Source: Clostridium sp. | Lineage (GTDB): Bacteria; Bacillota; Clostridia; Lachnospirales; Lachnospiraceae | DNA: 5,667 nt | Direction: 5' to 3' | Assembly: GCA_004554205.1 (NCBI GenBank) | Contig: SFNH01000115.1 | Location: 1 to 5,667 of the forward strand | Shown here: positions 1 to 5,667 of the stretch, in pieces | Layout: each line of letters opens with the position of its first letter | Numbering within the stretch: the first letter of the stretch is position 1 | Notes under the pieces: model-generated | The model's database searches: none | Told to the model about the DNA's origin: nothing | What the model saw: the letters and a program-made list of their open reading frames with translations, nothing else | Made by a program: the position numbers and the translations under genes

Positions 1-1
1 G

Positions 2-568
2 AGCCAGCGGTTAAAAATACTGATCGAGGATCTTTTTGAGGTCAGCAAGGCGACCAGCAACAATATCGTGCTGCACCCGATGGAAGTCGACGTGGTGAAT
101 CTGTTAAAGCAGGTTGCGGTGGAGCATACGGAACGCTTTGAGGCGATGGGACTTGTGCTGCGCTGGGATGTGCCGGAGGAAAAGGTAATCGTGGTGCTCG
201 ATAACCAGAAGACCTTCCGCATCTTTGAAAATCTGTTTGTCAATATCCAGAAATATGCGATGCCGCAGAGCCGCGTGTACGTGCAGGTACAGACATACGG
301 GATGGCACCAGAGAGATTCGTGGAGATCACGATCAAAAATATGTCGGCGACGGAACTGAATTTTGATCCGGAGGAGATCACGGAGCGCTTTGTGCGCGGC
401 GATACTTCGCGCGGCACGGAAGGCTCGGGTCTGGGACTTGCGATCGCCAGAAGTTTTACCGAGGCGCAGGGCGGAAAACTGTCAATCGAGGTGGACGGTG
501 ATTTATTCAAGGTTGTAATCAGACTGAAATGTGGTACACTACAGGTAGAAAAAGAGATGGAGGTTTAA
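2..568 (+). CDS. Sensor histidine kinase, C-terminal part (5' end outside window)
   Basis: The frame is open from the left edge, and the protein is the catalytic end of a two-component sensor kinase that would autophosphorylate and pass phosphate to a response regulator. The first ~22 residues (SQRLKILIEDLFEVSKATS) match the second helix of the HisKA dimerisation domain, so the phospho-accepting His lies just upstream, outside the window. The HATPase domain follows: an N-box (ENLFVNIQKYA), an F-box-like ERFVRGDTSR, and a clear G2 box GSGLGLAIAR at 422-451. The usual G1 box DxGxG is absent; at that place the protein reads IKNMSATELNFDPEEITERF. A degenerate G1 of this sort is familiar in a subgroup of Bacillota kinases, so it need not mean inactivity. 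The GTG at 68 is internal, not the start. The stop at 566-568 lies 5 nt before the next gene. The sensor domain and cognate regulator cannot be seen, so the signal is unknown. Confidence 0.9.
   Translation, partial: SQRLKILIEDLFEVSKATSNNIVLHPMEVDVVNLLKQVAVEHTERFEAMGLVLRWDVPEEKVIVVLDNQKTFRIFENLFVNIQKYAMPQSRVYVQVQTYGMAPERFVEITIKNMSATELNFDPEEITERFVRGDTSRGTEGSGLGLAIARSFTEAQGGKLSIEVDGDLFKVVIRLKCGTLQVEKEMEV
559..563 (+). promoter_or_regulatory. Ribosome binding site of the S1 protein, inside the kinase gene
   Basis: GGAGG stands 10 nt before the ATG at 574 and overlaps the last codons of the kinase. It decides between three in-frame ATGs: 529 lies upstream of the site, and 583 would have 19 nt of spacing. 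Its position suggests translational coupling of the two genes. Confidence 0.7.
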
Positions 569-573
569 GACAC

Positions 574-1476
574 ATGGAATCAATGGATGATTACAAGGAG
601 GAGCTGGAAGCTTCTTTCCGCAGAATCAGAGAGGGAGATATTTTGACCGGCACGGTGATCGACGTCAACGAGGAGGGCGTTACGCTTGACCTGAAATATT
701 ATGCACCGGGATTTATCAGTGCGGAGGAGATGAGCAGCGATCCGGATTTCTCACTGGCGGAGGCAGTGCATGTGGGAGATACGATCGAGGCGACCGTGAT
801 CCGGGTAGACGACGGCGCAGGAAACATTCTTCTCTCCCGCAGGGAAGCCAATGAAGAGCAGGCATGGGAAAAGCTCAAAGAGATGATGGAGGAGGGAACC
901 ACGGTTACCATCCGCATCAAGGAGAGCGTAAAAGCCGGTGTTGTGGCATATCTTGAGGGCATCCGCGCATTTATCCCGGCATCCCAGATCACATCCGCTT
1001 ATGTGGAGGACACAGAGAGTTGGGTAGGAAAAGAGATCCCGGTCCGGGTCATCACAGTGGATGAGGAGCGCGAAAAGCTGGTGCTTTCCGGAAAGGCAGT
1101 CGCACTTGAGGCAGAGGCGGAGGAGCGGAACCACAAGATCTCTATGATCGTGCCGGGAACCGTGCTTGAGGGAACCGTCGAGAGCCTGATGCCGTACGGT
1201 GCATTTATTGATCTGGGCAACGGACTGAGCGGACTGGTGCACATCTCACAGATCTGTGAACGCAGAATCGGAAAGCCGTCTGAAGTGCTTAAGGTGGGAG
1301 AGAGGGTCAAGGCAAAGGTATTGAATACCAACGACAATAAAATCAGCCTGTCCATGAAGGCACTGGCGGAGGAGATGGTAGATACCGAGGGTGTGGAAGA
1401 TCTGGAGGCATACACAGACCACACATCCACAGGAACCAGCCTCGGCTCGCTTCTGACAGGATTAAAGTTAGACTAA
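574..1476 (+). CDS. S1 RNA-binding domain protein (ribosomal protein S1-like, three repeats)
   Basis: The 300-aa protein is built from three S1 (OB-fold) RNA-binding repeats, so it probably binds single-stranded mRNA or the ribosome in the cytoplasm. Repeat 1 is about residues 20-91 (GDILTGTVIDV ... NILLSRREA). Repeat 2 is about 108-180 and carries GIRAFIPASQI. Repeat 3 is about 193-265 and is the most canonical (PYGAFIDLGNGLSGLVHIS ... KISLSMKAL). An acidic then Ser/Thr-rich tail of ~35 residues ends the protein. E. coli S1 has six repeats and B. subtilis YpfD about four, so this is a short S1-like form; I withhold rpsA because the ribosomal role is not shown. The start at 574 is chosen for its GGAGG at 559-563. 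The gene follows the kinase by 5 nt and probably shares its transcript. Alternatives are a general RNA chaperone or translational regulator with S1 repeats. Confidence 0.9.
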   Translation: MESMDDYKEELEASFRRIREGDILTGTVIDVNEEGVTLDLKYYAPGFISAEEMSSDPDFSLAEAVHVGDTIEATVIRVDDGAGNILLSRREANEEQAWEKLKEMMEEGTTVTIRIKESVKAGVVAYLEGIRAFIPASQITSAYVEDTESWVGKEIPVRVITVDEEREKLVLSGKAVALEAEAEERNHKISMIVPGTVLEGTVESLMPYGAFIDLGNGLSGLVHISQICERRIGKPSEVLKVGERVKAKVLNTNDNKISLSMKALAEEMVDTEGVEDLEAYTDHTSTGTSLGSLLTGLKLD

Positions 1477-1488
1477 TCAAACTATTTG

Positions 1489-1532
1489 AGAATCTTTCTC
1501 TAATAGAAAGCTGATTCTGTTGCTTTTGCAAC
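1489..1532 (+). terminator. Two adjacent stem-loops after the S1 gene, possible terminator
   Basis: Twelve nt past the S1 stop, AGAATCTTTCT (1489-1499) pairs with AGAAAG (1505-1510) and ATTCT (1514-1518), leaving loop CTAAT and a 3-nt bulge CTG (1511-1513). Directly after it GTTGC-TTTT-GCAAC (1519-1532) forms a perfect 5-bp stem with a T4 loop. The stems are A+T-rich and no clean run of T follows either, so a factor-independent terminator is possible but weak; they could instead shape the mRNA 3' end. Confidence 0.35.
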
Positions 1533-1560
1533 TGAAACAACTCTTGCGATGTGATATATT
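1532..1560 (+). promoter_or_regulatory. Likely sigma-A promoter of the activase gene (extended -10)
   Basis: CTGAAA at 1532-1537 (4 of 6 against TTGACA) is followed after 17 nt by TATATT at 1555-1560 (5 of 6 against TATAAT). TG stands one base upstream of the -10 (1552-1553), giving the extended -10 form TGnTATATT. Transcription should begin near 1566-1568. An alternative pair is TTGCGA (1544-1549) with TAGAAT (1565-1570), but its 15-nt spacing is short. The -35 overlaps the last base of the second stem-loop. Confidence 0.55.
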
Positions 1561-1562
1561 GG

Positions 1563-1578
1563 GTTAGAATATTCTAAC
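1563..1578. promoter_or_regulatory. Perfect 16-bp palindrome, candidate operator
   Basis: GTTAGAATATTCTAAC is its own reverse complement over all 16 bases. It begins 2 nt after the -10 hexamer and covers the predicted transcription start, which is where a homodimeric repressor would block initiation. The half-site GTTAGAAT does not match the consensus of PerR, Fur, CodY, HrcA, FapR or LexA as I know them. A MarR- or ArsR-type dimer is a reasonable guess, but no regulator gene is visible here. Confidence 0.6.
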
Positions 1579-1598
1579 TATGCGTAAGAGACAATTTC

Positions 1599-1603
1599 GG
1601 AGG
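1599..1603 (+). promoter_or_regulatory. Ribosome binding site of the activase gene
   Basis: GGAGG with 6 nt of spacing to the ATG at 1610. It rules out the in-frame ATG at 1580, which directly abuts the palindrome, has no such site and would add ten basic residues (MRKRQFRRKA) not expected before the ATPase fold. Confidence 0.75.
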
Positions 1604-1609
1604 AAAGCA

Positions 1610-1957
1610 ATGAGAGAAGCAGGACTTGGAATCGACATCGGAAATGGAAGTATTTCCATCGCTGTTGTCGAAGGCGAAAACATCATATACAAAGATTACA
1701 GACTGCATCGCGGAGAACTGTATCAGAATCTTGTGGACATGCTTGGGCAGGTGGAGACATCGTGCGGCGGCAGGATTTTGTATGCAGCGGTCAATCCAGG
1801 TGCAGTCTGTTTGTATCCGGGGATGAAAAAGGAGGTGCAGATCAACCGCATCAGCAGTCTTCTGGAAGGACAGAGAATGCTCTGTCCGGACGCGGGAAGC
1901 ATCATAGAGATGGGAGCACAGAATTCCTGTTTCCTCACCGGAATCCGTGAGGGATAG
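1610..1957 (+). CDS. N-terminal fragment of the activase, ending at the in-frame TAG
   Basis: This is what would be translated by standard decoding: 115 aa, from the ATG with a good ribosome binding site. It holds the first half of ASKHA domain 1, with the phosphate-1 segment GIDIGNGSIS (residues 7-16) and the phosphate-2 segment EMGAQNS (100-106). Both are altered compared with domain 2 (GIDVGSTSTN and EIGGQDS): Ser-Thr is replaced by Asn-Gly and the key Asp by Asn105. The fragment stops just before the first cluster cysteine, so alone it cannot bind the [4Fe-4S] cluster and is unlikely to be functional. Confidence 0.6.
   Translation: MREAGLGIDIGNGSISIAVVEGENIIYKDYRLHRGELYQNLVDMLGQVETSCGGRILYAAVNPGAVCLYPGMKKEVQINRISSLLEGQRMLCPDAGSIIEMGAQNSCFLTGIREG
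1955..1957 (+). other. In-frame amber codon (TAG) in the activase
   Basis: The reading frame and family similarity run on without shift either side: GIREG before, TLSYAMNGECAAGTG after. The affected position lies in a loop before the cluster motif. One substitution from CAG, AAG, GAG or TGG would explain it. Confidence 0.85.
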
Positions 1958-1972
1958 ACGCTCTCGTATGCC

Positions 1973-4900
1973 ATGAACGGAGAGTGTGCCGCCGGAACAG
2001 GAGCATTTTTTGAGGATCAGATGTACCGGCTCGGACTTCCGCTGTCCGCCTACTCGGAGTATGTCAGACGGGCGAAAAGTGTGCCGCGGCTTGCGGGACG
2101 GTGCAGTGTATTCGCCAAGACAGACCTGATCCACAGACAGCAGGAGGGTGTGCCGGTGGAGGATATTCTGCTCGGGCTTTCCTATGCCGTGATCCGCAAT
2201 TTTAAATCCGCGGTCGTGCGGAAGCTTCCGGTGCAGCCGCCGGTACTTGTGACGGGAGGCGTTGTCTATAATGAAGGCGTGCGCCGTGCCATCTGTGATA
2301 TTTTCGGATTAAAGGAGGAAGAACTGATCTGCGGGGAAGAGGGAGCTGTGGTGTCTGCTGCCGGAATCGCAGCCTGTGCATGCCGCGGAAAGCTGTCCTT
2401 CGACTGGAAGCACCCGGTCCGCAGGGAGATGGCGGATGAGGAACAAAAAAGAAAGGCGCTGCCCCGATATGCCTACGGGAAGGAGGCACTTCACCGGACG
2501 AGACCGCTTAGGGAAGGGGAAAAACTCTGGCTCGGGATTGATGTGGGATCTACGAGCACGAACTTGGTGCTGGCGGGGGAGGACGGAGCCGTCATTGACG
2601 ATCTGTATCTTAGAACGCGCGGCAATCCTCTCGGCGCGGTGCAGCAGGGAATGGCACAGTTAAAGCAGAAATACGGGGAAACACTCTCGTGGGAAGGCAT
2701 CGGCGTCACGGGATCGGGGCGGTACTATATCGCGGAGAAGACCGGCGCAGGCACGGTACTGGATGAGATCACGGCGCAGGCGCGCGCGGCTGCCCATCTG
2801 TGCCCGGAGGTGGACACCGTGTTTGAGATCGGCGGACAGGATTCCAAGTACATCAGTATCCGGGACGGTCAGGTCGTCGATTTCGAGATGAATAAAGTGT
2901 GTGCGGCGGGTACGGGTTCCTTCGTTGAGGAACAGGCGAACCGCATGGAAGTATCGCTGGAGGAGCTTGGAAACAGTGCCTTAAAGGCAAGCGTGCCGGT
3001 CGATCTGGGAGAGCGCTGCACCGTGTTGATGGAATCCAAGATTGCAGCGGAGCTTGCGGCAGGCACGGACAAGGAGGATATCTGCGCAGGGCTGTGCCGC
3101 TCGATTGTCAGAAACTATTTAAACAGGGTGGTCGGCAATAAGCACAAGGGAGAACATATCTGCCTTCAGGGCGGTGTCGTGCATAATGAGGGAATCGTTG
3201 CGGCCTTCTATGAAGTGTTTGGAGAGCGGCTTCACATCACGCCGTTTTACGATGTGACCGGAGCATACGGAGCAGCGCTCGCGGCAAAAGAGCAGGGCGG
3301 CACATCTCAAAAGGAGAGCATTCAGAATGAGGAGAACTACCGGAAGAGCCAGAAATGGTTCCTGGCAGGCTATGACGGAACGCTGCTGCCGGGAAAAAAG
3401 ACCGTCGGAATCCCGCGTGCGCTCATGATTTATAAATTTTTCCCGATGGCGTATCAGTATTTTAAGACGCTCGGCTTCAATGTCTTGCTGTCGCCGGAGA
3501 CGGACGATAAGATCATTGCGCTCGGACAGGAGATGGCGGCGGAGGAGACCTGTTACCCGGTAAAATTGCTGCACGGGCACATGGAGTGGCTTGCCAGAAA
3601 AAAGGTGGACTACATTTTTATCCCGTGTATCCACACGATCCGGCATGAGACTTCCGGCGTTGCGCACAATTACGGCTGCGTCTATATGCAGACAGCGCCG
3701 CGGATTGTCGCAAGCGTGCTGGGACTTACGGAGCGCGGCGTGGAGCTGATCTGCCCGGTTCTGGATCTGGATATGGGAAAACCGCAGCTTGCGGGAGCGA
3801 TGATCAAAGCGGGAGAGAAACTGGGATGCGACAAGGCACGGTGTGCGGCGGCGCTCGCGAAGGGCGCGGCGGCGATGGTGCGCTGTGAGAAGAATTCTGA
3901 AAAACTGGGGGCGCAGATTCTCGACGGGCTCAAACCGGAGGATAAGGTGCTTGTTCTGATTACAAGAAACTACGGCGTGTCGGATCCGGTTTTAAACATG
4001 GGAATTCCGGAAGAACTGTTAAAGAGAGGGTGCAAAGTGTTGACACTTTCCCATCTGAAGGGACATGATGTGGATTTGTCCGGTCATTATCCGAATCTGT
4101 ACTGGCCGTTTGCACAGCACATTCTGTCTGGAGCGAAGATCATTAAGGAGCATCCGAATCTGTATGCCGTTTATCTGACGAACCACGGCTGCGGACCGGA
4201 CGGCATGATCTCCCATCTTTTTGCGGAAATTATGGGGGACAAGCCGTACCTGAAAATAGAGGTGGACGAGCATCAGTCCAAGGTGGGCGTGATAACGAGA
4301 ATCGAGGCGTTTTTAAACAGCTTATCCCATGTGGAAAACCGTACGGAGCGCGCTATACTGCCGGAGGCAGCCGGCCTGTCCGGGCGGCTTTTGGACGGGA
4401 AGAAGGACACGAAAGATACGAAAGAATCGCAGCAGAAGACGGTGTATCTGCCGCCGCTTTCCGTGTATACAGAGTGGATGGCGCTTTTCCTGAACCGGAA
4501 GGGAAAACGCACGGCAGTGCTGCCGGATTACACGGCACAGGATCTTCATGCGGGAAAAGCGTACAGCACCGCAAAAGAATACTGTACGTTCTCGGCTGCG
4601 GCAGGACAGATTGCAAACCGGCTGCAGGAGGCGGACGGGGAGGAAAAACAGTTTCTGGTATTCCAGACCGAGGGTGCGGAGACGGACGGAATGGTTCCGG
4701 AAGTGTTGCGCGCGGTCTTAAATGCGGACGGAAAGCGGGCGCATCTTGTGACGCCGTTCCTGGAACAGCTGCTTTTTTCGGAAGATGCGGATGTGCTGTG
4801 GCAGGTGCTTTTACTCGGCGATGCATGGCACTGTCTGGGTGAGGAGTGGCGAAAAAAAGTGCGTGCCTCCTTCCGGGAGAAGACCGCCGCGCCGGATGCC

Positions 4901-5413
4901 TGGAGCTGGGAGTGGACAAAAAGGCTCTTACAGGAGTGGGCGGCACATGTGACGGAGGGCAGACAGCTGTTGCTTGCCGGCGATCCGACCGTGCTGCACA
5001 GTGCTTATCTGAATCAGGATATGGAGAAAGCGGTCAGGGAACATGCCTTTGTTCCGGTGTATATGCCACTCTCGGAATATCTGTGGTTCTTTGCCGCAGA
5101 GTCGGGACGAAAGATTCCGGAGCATTTTACAGAACAGCTGCATGAATTTATGCAGATCTACCGCGGCGTCTACGGCAGCTGGATGCGGCCCGACGATCGC
5201 CTAAAGGAGATCCGGGAAAACATTCCGCTGGTTCACGGGGCAAACCTCCGCTATCTGTGCAGCCTGATGGAGCAGGAGCTGCCGCGTGGAAAAGGAATGA
5301 TTCTGGTGTCACCGGAATATGCCAACTATGCGTCGGTGATGGAGATGCTGCGCACGGGATCAAAATATCCGATGCTGCACGCCAGGGCGGACGGAAATGA
5401 GGAGGACACCACC
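1973..5413 (+). CDS. Main body of the activase: cluster motifs, ASKHA domain 2, DUF2229 and C-terminal region
   Basis: The frame is open throughout. ATG 1973 is the first Met after the TAG, but its only purine-rich site (GAGGGA, 1949-1954) is 18 nt away, so re-initiation is doubtful. Numbering from ATG 1610: domain 1 continues with NGECAAGTG (Cys126) and RCSVFAKTD (Cys165). Domain 2 has GIDVGSTSTN (309-318), EIGGQDSK (406-413), NKVCAAGTG (Cys431) and ERCTVLMES (Cys470). In both copies the cysteines are 39 residues apart, the same spacing as the Cys127/Cys166 cluster ligands known for HgdC. DUF2229 begins near KTVGIPRALMIYKFFP (597-612) and includes AEETCYPVK (Cys648), IPCIHTIRHE (Cys673), NHGCGPDG (Cys861) and DEHQSKVGVITRIEAF (886-901). 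These cysteines recall the cluster ligands of dehydratase subunits, which is inference. A polar linker (KKDTKDTKESQQK) separates DUF2229 from ~330 less conserved residues with dehydratase-like segments such as GKGMILVSPEYANY. The substrate is unknown. Confidence 0.8.
5393..5413. other. Compositional junction between activase and reductase
   Basis: GGA remains a common glycine codon up to 5393-5395, and the activase similarity (HARADGNEED) runs into this stretch. After 5414 there is no GGA, while GGC, GCC and CCC dominate. The breakpoint therefore lies here or a few bases away; the purine-rich GAGGAGGA (5399-5406) could be shared by both parents. Confidence 0.5.
5401..5405 (+). promoter_or_regulatory. 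Ribosome binding site of the aldo/keto reductase
   Basis: GGAGG with 8 nt of spacing to the ATG at 5414. It indicates that the reductase was built to start on its own and is not a natural domain of the activase. Confidence 0.65.
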
Positions 5414-5667
5414 ATGATCTACCATGATTTTCAAGGGCTGCGGCTGTCTGCCCTGGGCTTTGGCACCATGCGCCTGCCGGTGCTGGAGGACGGCTCTATC
5501 AACGAGCCGCTGACGACGGAGATGGTGCGCTATGCCATGGAGCACGGCGTCAATTACTTTGACACCGCCTATCCCTACCACGGCGGCATGTCCGAGGTGG
5601 TGGTGGGCAAGGCCCTGGCGGACTATCCCCGGGACAGCTTTTACCTGGCCACCAAATACCCCGGCCA
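5414..5667 (+). CDS. Aldo/keto reductase, N-terminal part (3' end outside window)
   Basis: The first 84 residues of a cytoplasmic NAD(P)H-dependent oxidoreductase of the aldo/keto reductase fold, which reduces aldehydes or ketones. It shows strand beta-1 LSALGFGTMRLP (11-22), then HGVNYFDTAYPYHGGMSE (44-61) with the expected Asp50 and Tyr55 of the catalytic tetrad, and LATKYPG with Lys81; the tetrad His lies beyond the window. The YHGGxSE form after Tyr resembles the larger clostridial 'predicted oxidoreductase' group that often ends in a ferredoxin-like 4Fe-4S domain; that end cannot be seen. The start is set by GGAGG at 5401-5405. The gene is in the same frame as the activase with no stop between, so readthrough would make a fusion. 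G+C is about 61% (156 of 254 by hand count), and of nine glycine codons eight are GGC and one GGG, unlike everything upstream. It probably comes from a different genome or a transferred segment. Confidence 0.88.
   Translation, partial: MIYHDFQGLRLSALGFGTMRLPVLEDGSINEPLTTEMVRYAMEHGVNYFDTAYPYHGGMSEVVVGKALADYPRDSFYLATKYPG

Larger units (their letters stand above)
1610..5413 (+). pseudogene. Giant acyl-CoA dehydratase activase-related gene, interrupted by TAG and lacking its 3' end
   Basis: Read through one stop, this frame encodes about 1,268 residues of the large 2-hydroxyacyl-CoA dehydratase activase family. Order: BadF/BcrA-type ASKHA domain 1 (about residues 5-255), ASKHA domain 2 (about 308-560), DUF2229 (from about 596), then a C-terminal dehydratase-like region. 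Small relatives (HgdC, the Acidaminococcus activator) are homodimers with one [4Fe-4S] cluster that use ATP to push an electron into a dehydratase; here two such units are fused in one chain. The break is TAG at codon 116 (1955-1957), with no frameshift on either side. The second defect is the end: no stop occurs before the aldo/keto reductase at 5414, and composition changes there. Family members usually run somewhat longer, so probably only a short C-terminal piece is missing (inference from memory). The gene stands alone behind its own promoter. It could still be functional if the TAG is an error or is recoded. Confidence 0.75.

Noticed and set aside
529..573. Upstream ATG at 529 as S1 protein start
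   Set aside because: It would overlap the kinase gene by 40 nt and lies upstream of the GGAGG that serves ATG 574.
751..1242. Antisense open frame of 163 aa opposite the S1 gene
   Set aside because: It is opposite clear S1 repeats and has no recognisable domain.
1580..1612. Upstream ATG at 1580 as activase start
   Set aside because: It directly abuts the palindrome, would leave only about 12-14 nt of leader, lacks a ribosome binding site and adds a basic stretch foreign to the fold; ATG 1610 has GGAGG at 6 nt.
3119..3667. Antisense open frame of 182 aa opposite the activase
   Set aside because: It is the shadow of a strongly conserved coding frame on the + strand, with no ribosome binding site or family motif that I can see.
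4399..4440. Short repeat-like AAAGA/GACACGAAAGATACGAAAG stretch
   Set aside because: It encodes a polar inter-domain linker (KDTKDTKE); two near copies of nine bases are too few to call a repeat element.
4353..4946. Antisense open frame of 197 aa, Pro/Arg/Ser-rich
   Set aside because: The composition is typical of the reverse complement of a GC-rich coding frame, and the + strand frame here is open and continuous with the activase.
4474..5145. Two + strand frames (4474-4842 and 4846-5145) in another phase
   Set aside because: They are Gly/Cys/Arg-rich out-of-phase readings of the activase; the main frame has no stop here, so no frameshift need be assumed.

Overview
The window looks like a low-to-mid-GC Gram-positive anaerobe, most likely a gut-type member of the Clostridia (Lachnospiraceae-like). 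The evidence is the strong GGAGG ribosome binding sites, the clostridial style of the kinase ATPase domain, the three-repeat S1 protein and the giant 2-hydroxyacyl-CoA dehydratase activase. The last ~255 bases differ: about 61% G+C by hand count, glycine codons almost all GGC and none GGA. They read as sequence from another genome or a transferred block.

Layout, all on the + strand. (1) 2-568: the C-terminal part of a sensor histidine kinase that enters from the left edge. (2) 574-1476: an S1-domain RNA-binding protein of 300 aa, only 5 nt after the kinase stop and with its ribosome binding site inside the kinase gene, so the two are probably co-transcribed. (3) 1477-1609: a short regulatory intergenic region with two adjacent stem-loops, a likely extended -10 promoter and a perfect 16-bp palindrome over the expected transcription start. 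(4) 1610-5413: a very large activase-family reading frame with two BadF/BcrA-type domains, a DUF2229 domain and a C-terminal dehydratase-like region. It is interrupted by an in-frame TAG at codon 116 but otherwise open for more than 1,150 codons. (5) 5414-5667: the N-terminus of an aldo/keto reductase with its own good ribosome binding site, in the same frame as the activase and with no stop between them.

The activase family drives one-electron, ATP-dependent reduction of [4Fe-4S] enzymes that dehydrate 2-hydroxyacyl-CoA in amino-acid fermentation; the giant forms seen here are poorly characterised. The gene appears damaged twice: by the nonsense codon, and by loss of its natural 3' end at a sharp compositional junction with the reductase. 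The most useful second looks are the junction (recombination, transfer or assembly chimera), the TAG (true nonsense, recoding or sequencing error), the palindrome as an unassigned operator, and the asymmetry between the two activase domains. I see no RNA genes, CRISPR arrays or insertion sequences.
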